From: Candidatus Villigracilis propinquus
GTDB taxonomy: Bacteria; Chloroflexota; Anaerolineae; Anaerolineales; Villigracilaceae
NCBI GenBank assembly: GCA_016714565.1
Contig: JADKDM010000001.1
Span: forward strand, 372,001-436,000
Direction of reading: 5' to 3'
DNA length: 64,000 nucleotides
A program made the translations under genes and the position numbers. The notes below the pieces were generated by a model. It did no database searches. It worked only from the letters and a program-made list of their open reading frames with translations, and was not told where the DNA came from. Each line of letters opens with the position of its first letter. The first letter of the stretch is position 1. Shown here in pieces: positions 60,600-64,000 of the stretch.

Positions 60600-62768
60600 A
60601 TGACTCATGAATTTGTAACAAGTTTAGTTTGGCTAATTCCCTTGCCACCCCTTTTAGCGTTTGCTCTTATTGTGTTGTTTACCAATAAGAACAAGGCTCT
60701 AAGCCATACGGTGGCAATCAGCGCGGCCTTCCTCTCGTGGTTGGGCGCTATGATCGTTTTTTGGAACGCGGTCAAGACCGAGCATTTTGGTGAACATCCA
60801 TTTGCTTCTGCGGTCAACTGGCTGCCGACAGGTGAGACCTGGTTGAAGGTCGGCGTGTTGATCGACCCGCTCTCCGCTGCAGTCTTGTTCTTCGTCGGCT
60901 GGACTGTGTTGATGATCTTCATCTACAGCGTTGGGTACCATAACTACGGTCAACCCGCTGGCGACCACGATCATGCAGGCCTGCCGCCTCATGGCGCAAC
61001 CGTGGAAGAACATGGACACAAGCATGTTGTGCCGTCCATTGAGCCGATGTACTCGCGCTTCTTTGCGTTTATCGGCTTGTTCGCCTTCGGTATGTACACA
61101 CTCGTCGTCTCCGATAACCTGCTCACACTCTTTGTGGGTTGGGAGATCATGGGCTTGTGCTCCTACCTACTCATCGGTTTCTGGTATGCAAAGCCCTCCG
61201 CGCGTAACGCGGCGATGAAAGCCTTCATGACCACACGCATCGGCGATGTGTTCATGCTCATCGGCATTTCCTTCCTTTACTACGCGACCGGCACACTGAC
61301 CTACAGTGAAATTTTCACAGAAGAGACTTTGCACGTTCTCTCGTCTGTGCCAAGCGGCGTGTTCGGTTTATCCGCTGCTGGTCTCATCGCAGTTCTGCTC
61401 TTCATCGGCACGATCGGCAAGTCGGCTCAATTCCCTCTGCATGTTTGGCTTCCAGACGCGATGGAAGGCCCGACCCCTGTCAGCGCCATGATCCATGCGG
61501 CGACGATGGTTTCCGCGGGTGTGTATGCGGTCATCCGCATGTTCCCGCTGCTCACGGCTGGCTGGCATGAGGGCGCTCCGCTCACTTCTGCAATGACCTT
61601 TGTTGCGTTCATCGGCGCGTTCACGGCCATCTTCGCTGCGACCATCGCCGTTGCTCAAAACGACATCAAGCGCGTTCTCGCTTACTCCACCATTTCACAG
61701 CTTGGCTTCATGATCGCCGCAATCGGTATGGGCGCATACATCGCCGCTGTCTTCCACCTGATCACACACGCCTTCTTCAAGGCTTTGCTCTTCCTCGGCT
61801 CCGGCTCCGTCATCCACGGCATGGAGCATGGTGTGCTTCACACGGGCAATCACAGCGTTGACCCGCAGGACATGTTCAACATGGGCGGCCTTCGCAAGAA
61901 GATGCCCGTCACATTCTGGACATTCCTCATCGGCGGTTTTGCGCTCTCCGGTTTCCCGATCATCACCGCTGGCTTCTGGTCGAAGGATGAGATCCTCGCG
62001 GATGCCTTCGCCAACGGCCATTTGACGATCTTCATCACACTCGCAGTCGCCGCATTCATGACCGCGTTCTACACCATGCGTCAGATCACCTTGACCTTCC
62101 TCGGCGAAGCCCGCACAAAGGAAGCCGAACACGCGCAGGAAAATAAGTGGACGATGACCGCTCCGCTCGTTGTCCTCTCGTTCTTTGCCGTAACGTATGG
62201 CTGGGTCGGCATCCCCGAGCATTTCCCACTCCTCGGCGGAATCGTCCCGAACTGGTTCCATGAATTCGTCGGCGGCACGCTGGCTGAACATCCTCCCGTT
62301 TTGGAATTCAACATCGTTCCTCTGCTCACATCCCTCGTTGTGGCGCTTGGCGGTTTGGGACTTGGCTGGTTTGTTTATCGCAATGTCAACAGCCCTGCGG
62401 AAGACAAGCTGCAAATTCCATTCCTCAAGAACAAATATTATTTTGATGAAATGTACGAAGTCATCTTCATCAAACCTGCCATCTGGTTCTCCGAAGTATT
62501 CGTCTCCAAATGGATGGATAAAGGCTTCATCGACGGCATTCTCCATTTGTTTGGACCAGCTACCGGCGGAGTCGGAAGCGCAATTCGTAATTACTTTGAT
62601 CTGCCCGTTATCAATCAATTCTTCGGTGATGGTTCTGCGGATGCCACCTGGTGGGTCGGCAAAAATCTTCGCCCCATTCAAACGGGCCGCATCCAGCAGT
62701 ACCTCATCCTTTCACTGGTCGTTCTCTTTGTAGTCGGCGGCCTGCTTTACTTTTTGCTGCTGGCATAG
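60600..62768 (+). CDS. nuoL: NADH-quinone oxidoreductase subunit L, with a His-rich loop
   Basis: A 722-residue antiporter-like subunit with about sixteen helices and the lateral helix near the end. Marks are LIDPLSAAVLFFVG, FVGWEIMGLCSYLLIGFWY with the channel Glu, IGKSAQFPLHVWLPDAMEGP with its Lys and TPVSAMIHAATMVSAGVY, and RVLAYSTISQLGFM. Residues 121-142 hold an inserted loop with eight histidines (GDHDHAGLPPHG, EEHGHKHV) between two helices, not part of the usual NuoL. It could bind a metal or a proton buffer; this is inference. The gene starts 6 bp after nuoK. Confidence 0.95.
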   Translation: MTHEFVTSLVWLIPLPPLLAFALIVLFTNKNKALSHTVAISAAFLSWLGAMIVFWNAVKTEHFGEHPFASAVNWLPTGETWLKVGVLIDPLSAAVLFFVGWTVLMIFIYSVGYHNYGQPAGDHDHAGLPPHGATVEEHGHKHVVPSIEPMYSRFFAFIGLFAFGMYTLVVSDNLLTLFVGWEIMGLCSYLLIGFWYAKPSARNAAMKAFMTTRIGDVFMLIGISFLYYATGTLTYSEIFTEETLHVLSSVPSGVFGLSAAGLIAVLLFIGTIGKSAQFPLHVWLPDAMEGPTPVSAMIHAATMVSAGVYAVIRMFPLLTAGWHEGAPLTSAMTFVAFIGAFTAIFAATIAVAQNDIKRVLAYSTISQLGFMIAAIGMGAYIAAVFHLITHAFFKALLFLGSGSVIHGMEHGVLHTGNHSVDPQDMFNMGGLRKKMPVTFWTFLIGGFALSGFPIITAGFWSKDEILADAFANGHLTIFITLAVAAFMTAFYTMRQITLTFLGEARTKEAEHAQENKWTMTAPLVVLSFFAVTYGWVGIPEHFPLLGGIVPNWFHEFVGGTLAEHPPVLEFNIVPLLTSLVVALGGLGLGWFVYRNVNSPAEDKLQIPFLKNKYYFDEMYEVIFIKPAIWFSEVFVSKWMDKGFIDGILHLFGPATGGVGSAIRNYFDLPVINQFFGDGSADATWWVGKNLRPIQTGRIQQYLILSLVVLFVVGGLLYFLLLA

Positions 62769-62774
62769 GAGCGC

Positions 62775-64000
62775 ATGATGGATTTTCTTAACACTCATCT
62801 CCTTAGCCTGATCTTGTTCCTGCCGACCATTGCGGCATTGATCATGCTTTTCCTGCCGGGCGCTGAAACAAAATTGCTGCGCTGGTTCGCTTTTGGCGCC
62901 AGCCTGATCCCCTTTGTGCTCACGCTTGTGCTGTGGAGTAATTTCGACCTCAATGCAACGGGCTTTCAATTTCAGGAAAGCTACATCTGGTACGAAGCGC
63001 TTCACTCGTCCCTGCACCTCGGCGTGGACGGCATCTCCATCACGATGGTTTTGCTCACCACGTTCCTGACCCCGCTTGCCATCCTCGCCTCGTTCACCGT
63101 CACAGACCGCGTGAAGGCGTACATGATGCTCTTCCTCTTTTTGGAAACAGGCATGCTCGGCGTCTTCATGTCGCTTGATCTCTTGATCTTCTTCGTCTTC
63201 TGGGAGATCGGCCTCGTCCCGATGTACTTCCTCATCAATCAGTGGGGCAGTGCCAACAAGGATTACGCTTCGCTCAAGTTCATGATCTACACCATGGGCG
63301 GATCGCTCGGTCTGCTGCTGGCTGTGCAGATGCTCGGCGTTCTTTTCGGGACTTATGATCTGGTCGTCCTCTATGAGCGCTGGAATTCGCTGGATGCTGG
63401 TTCCATTATCCTCGGTATGCCTGTGCATACCGTCAAGACGATTGCCTTCTGGGCATTTGCAGTTGCCTTCGCAGTCAAAGTGCCTTTGTGGCCTTTCCAC
63501 ACCTGGCTGCCCGATGCGCACACCGAAGCCCCAACGGCTGGCTCCATGCTCCTCGCGGGCGTGCTGCTCAAGCTCGGTGCGTACGGCTTTATCAGACTTG
63601 TGCTTCCTCTTTATCCCTTGGAAGCAAAGATCTTTGCGGGCGCTCTCGCTTTTCTTGCGGTTGGTGCGATCGTCTTCGGTGCGTTTGGCTCCTTCGGCCA
63701 GACGGACTTCAAACGTCTCGTGGCTTACTCCTCTGTCAATCACATGGGATTTGTGGTGCTCGGTATCGCCGCCGCCGGTTTGGCTGCTGGAACTCCCGAA
63801 GCACACATCGCCATGAGCGGCGCCGTCTTGCAGATGTTCAATCACGGCCTGTCTGCGGCTGGCATGTTCTTTATGGTTGGTGTGATCTATGAACGCACGC
63901 ACACACGCAACCTGGAAGAGTTTGGCGGCTTGTTCCCACTGGTGCCTGTCTATGGCGGCATTCTCATCTTCATGAGCATGGCCTCCCTTGGCCTGCCCGG
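62775..64000 (+). CDS. nuoM: NADH-quinone oxidoreductase subunit M, partial
   Basis: The frame is open from ATG 62,775 to the end of the window, 408 codons without a stop; about 90 more are expected outside. The start MMDFLNTHLLSLILFLP follows ATAGGAGCGC. Family marks are GVDGISITMVLLTTFLTP, FFVFWEIGLVPMYFLI with the channel Glu, VKVPLWPFHTWLPDAHTEAP with its Lys and VAYSSVNHMGFVVLG. It is the second antiporter-like subunit of Complex I. nuoN is expected just beyond the window. Confidence 0.95.
   Translation, partial: MMDFLNTHLLSLILFLPTIAALIMLFLPGAETKLLRWFAFGASLIPFVLTLVLWSNFDLNATGFQFQESYIWYEALHSSLHLGVDGISITMVLLTTFLTPLAILASFTVTDRVKAYMMLFLFLETGMLGVFMSLDLLIFFVFWEIGLVPMYFLINQWGSANKDYASLKFMIYTMGGSLGLLLAVQMLGVLFGTYDLVVLYERWNSLDAGSIILGMPVHTVKTIAFWAFAVAFAVKVPLWPFHTWLPDAHTEAPTAGSMLLAGVLLKLGAYGFIRLVLPLYPLEAKIFAGALAFLAVGAIVFGAFGSFGQTDFKRLVAYSSVNHMGFVVLGIAAAGLAAGTPEAHIAMSGAVLQMFNHGLSAAGMFFMVGVIYERTHTRNLEEFGGLFPLVPVYGGILIFMSMASLGLP

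Noticed and set aside
61695..63902. Long minus-strand frames opposite nuoL and nuoM
   Set aside because: Antisense shadows of highly hydrophobic genes; no domain can be recognised.

Overview
The window looks like chromosomal DNA of a bacterium of the Chloroflexota, most likely class Anaerolineae. This is inferred from the gene mix: tungsten aldehyde oxidoreductases, very large multi-GAF kinases, many signal-peptidase-II lipoproteins, a partly dispersed Complex I and many palindromic intergenic repeats. No marker gene in the window proves it.

Layout. 1-15,390 is an amine and amino-acid island: the end of a PotC-type permease, a PotD-type lipoprotein, an Lrp/AsnC regulator, a saccharopine-dehydrogenase-like enzyme, an APC permease, two overlapping sensor kinases, then a four-gene block of AOR, class III aminotransferase, class III aminotransferase, AOR. 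15,432-19,160 holds a CPBP protease with a PadR regulator (frame-disrupted, with a striking operator-promoter) and a membrane PAS-GAF kinase. 19,250-25,336 holds tRNA-Thr(CGT), a GT4 glycosyltransferase, an NYN-type nuclease, a cysteine-cluster protein, a toroid-repeat protein and a frameshifted recJ. 25,673-31,231 is a run of exported lipoproteins (two deacetylase-like, an esterase, a beta-propeller) with a sulfatase relic. 31,491-36,348 holds a membrane protein, tryptophan 2,3-dioxygenase, tryptophanase and a diguanylate cyclase. 36,499-39,890 is a repeat-rich region with a small GIY-YIG protein, five palindromes and a decayed DUF4062-NB-ARC-TPR ATPase. 39,900-43,943 holds a STAS protein, a PhoU-like/Pit pair and two response regulators. 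44,112-52,082 is one 2,656-residue kinase with about twelve GAF domains. 52,342-57,920 holds a small membrane ORF, a phosphoesterase, an APC permease, a choline-kinase-like enzyme, a nucleotidyltransferase-like protein and two envelope proteins. 58,082-64,000 holds nuoA, then nuoH-J-K-L-M, running off the end.

How it may fit together (inference): imported amines or amino acids would be transaminated and the aldehydes oxidised by AORs with ferredoxin reduction, under Lrp control; electrons could reach the quinone pool through a Complex I whose membrane arm lies at the right end. The left island, the tryptophan pair and the lipoprotein run together suggest a heterotroph living on protein and cell debris.

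Two cross-cutting features matter. First, several families of imperfect palindromic repeats fill the spacers and in two places appear inside the recJ reading frame. Second, several genes have a TATAAT box only 6-8 nt before the start codon, which predicts leaderless mRNAs. Two long poly-G tracts and homopolymer or single-base frameshifts (padR, recJ) warn that parts of the sequence may contain assembly errors.
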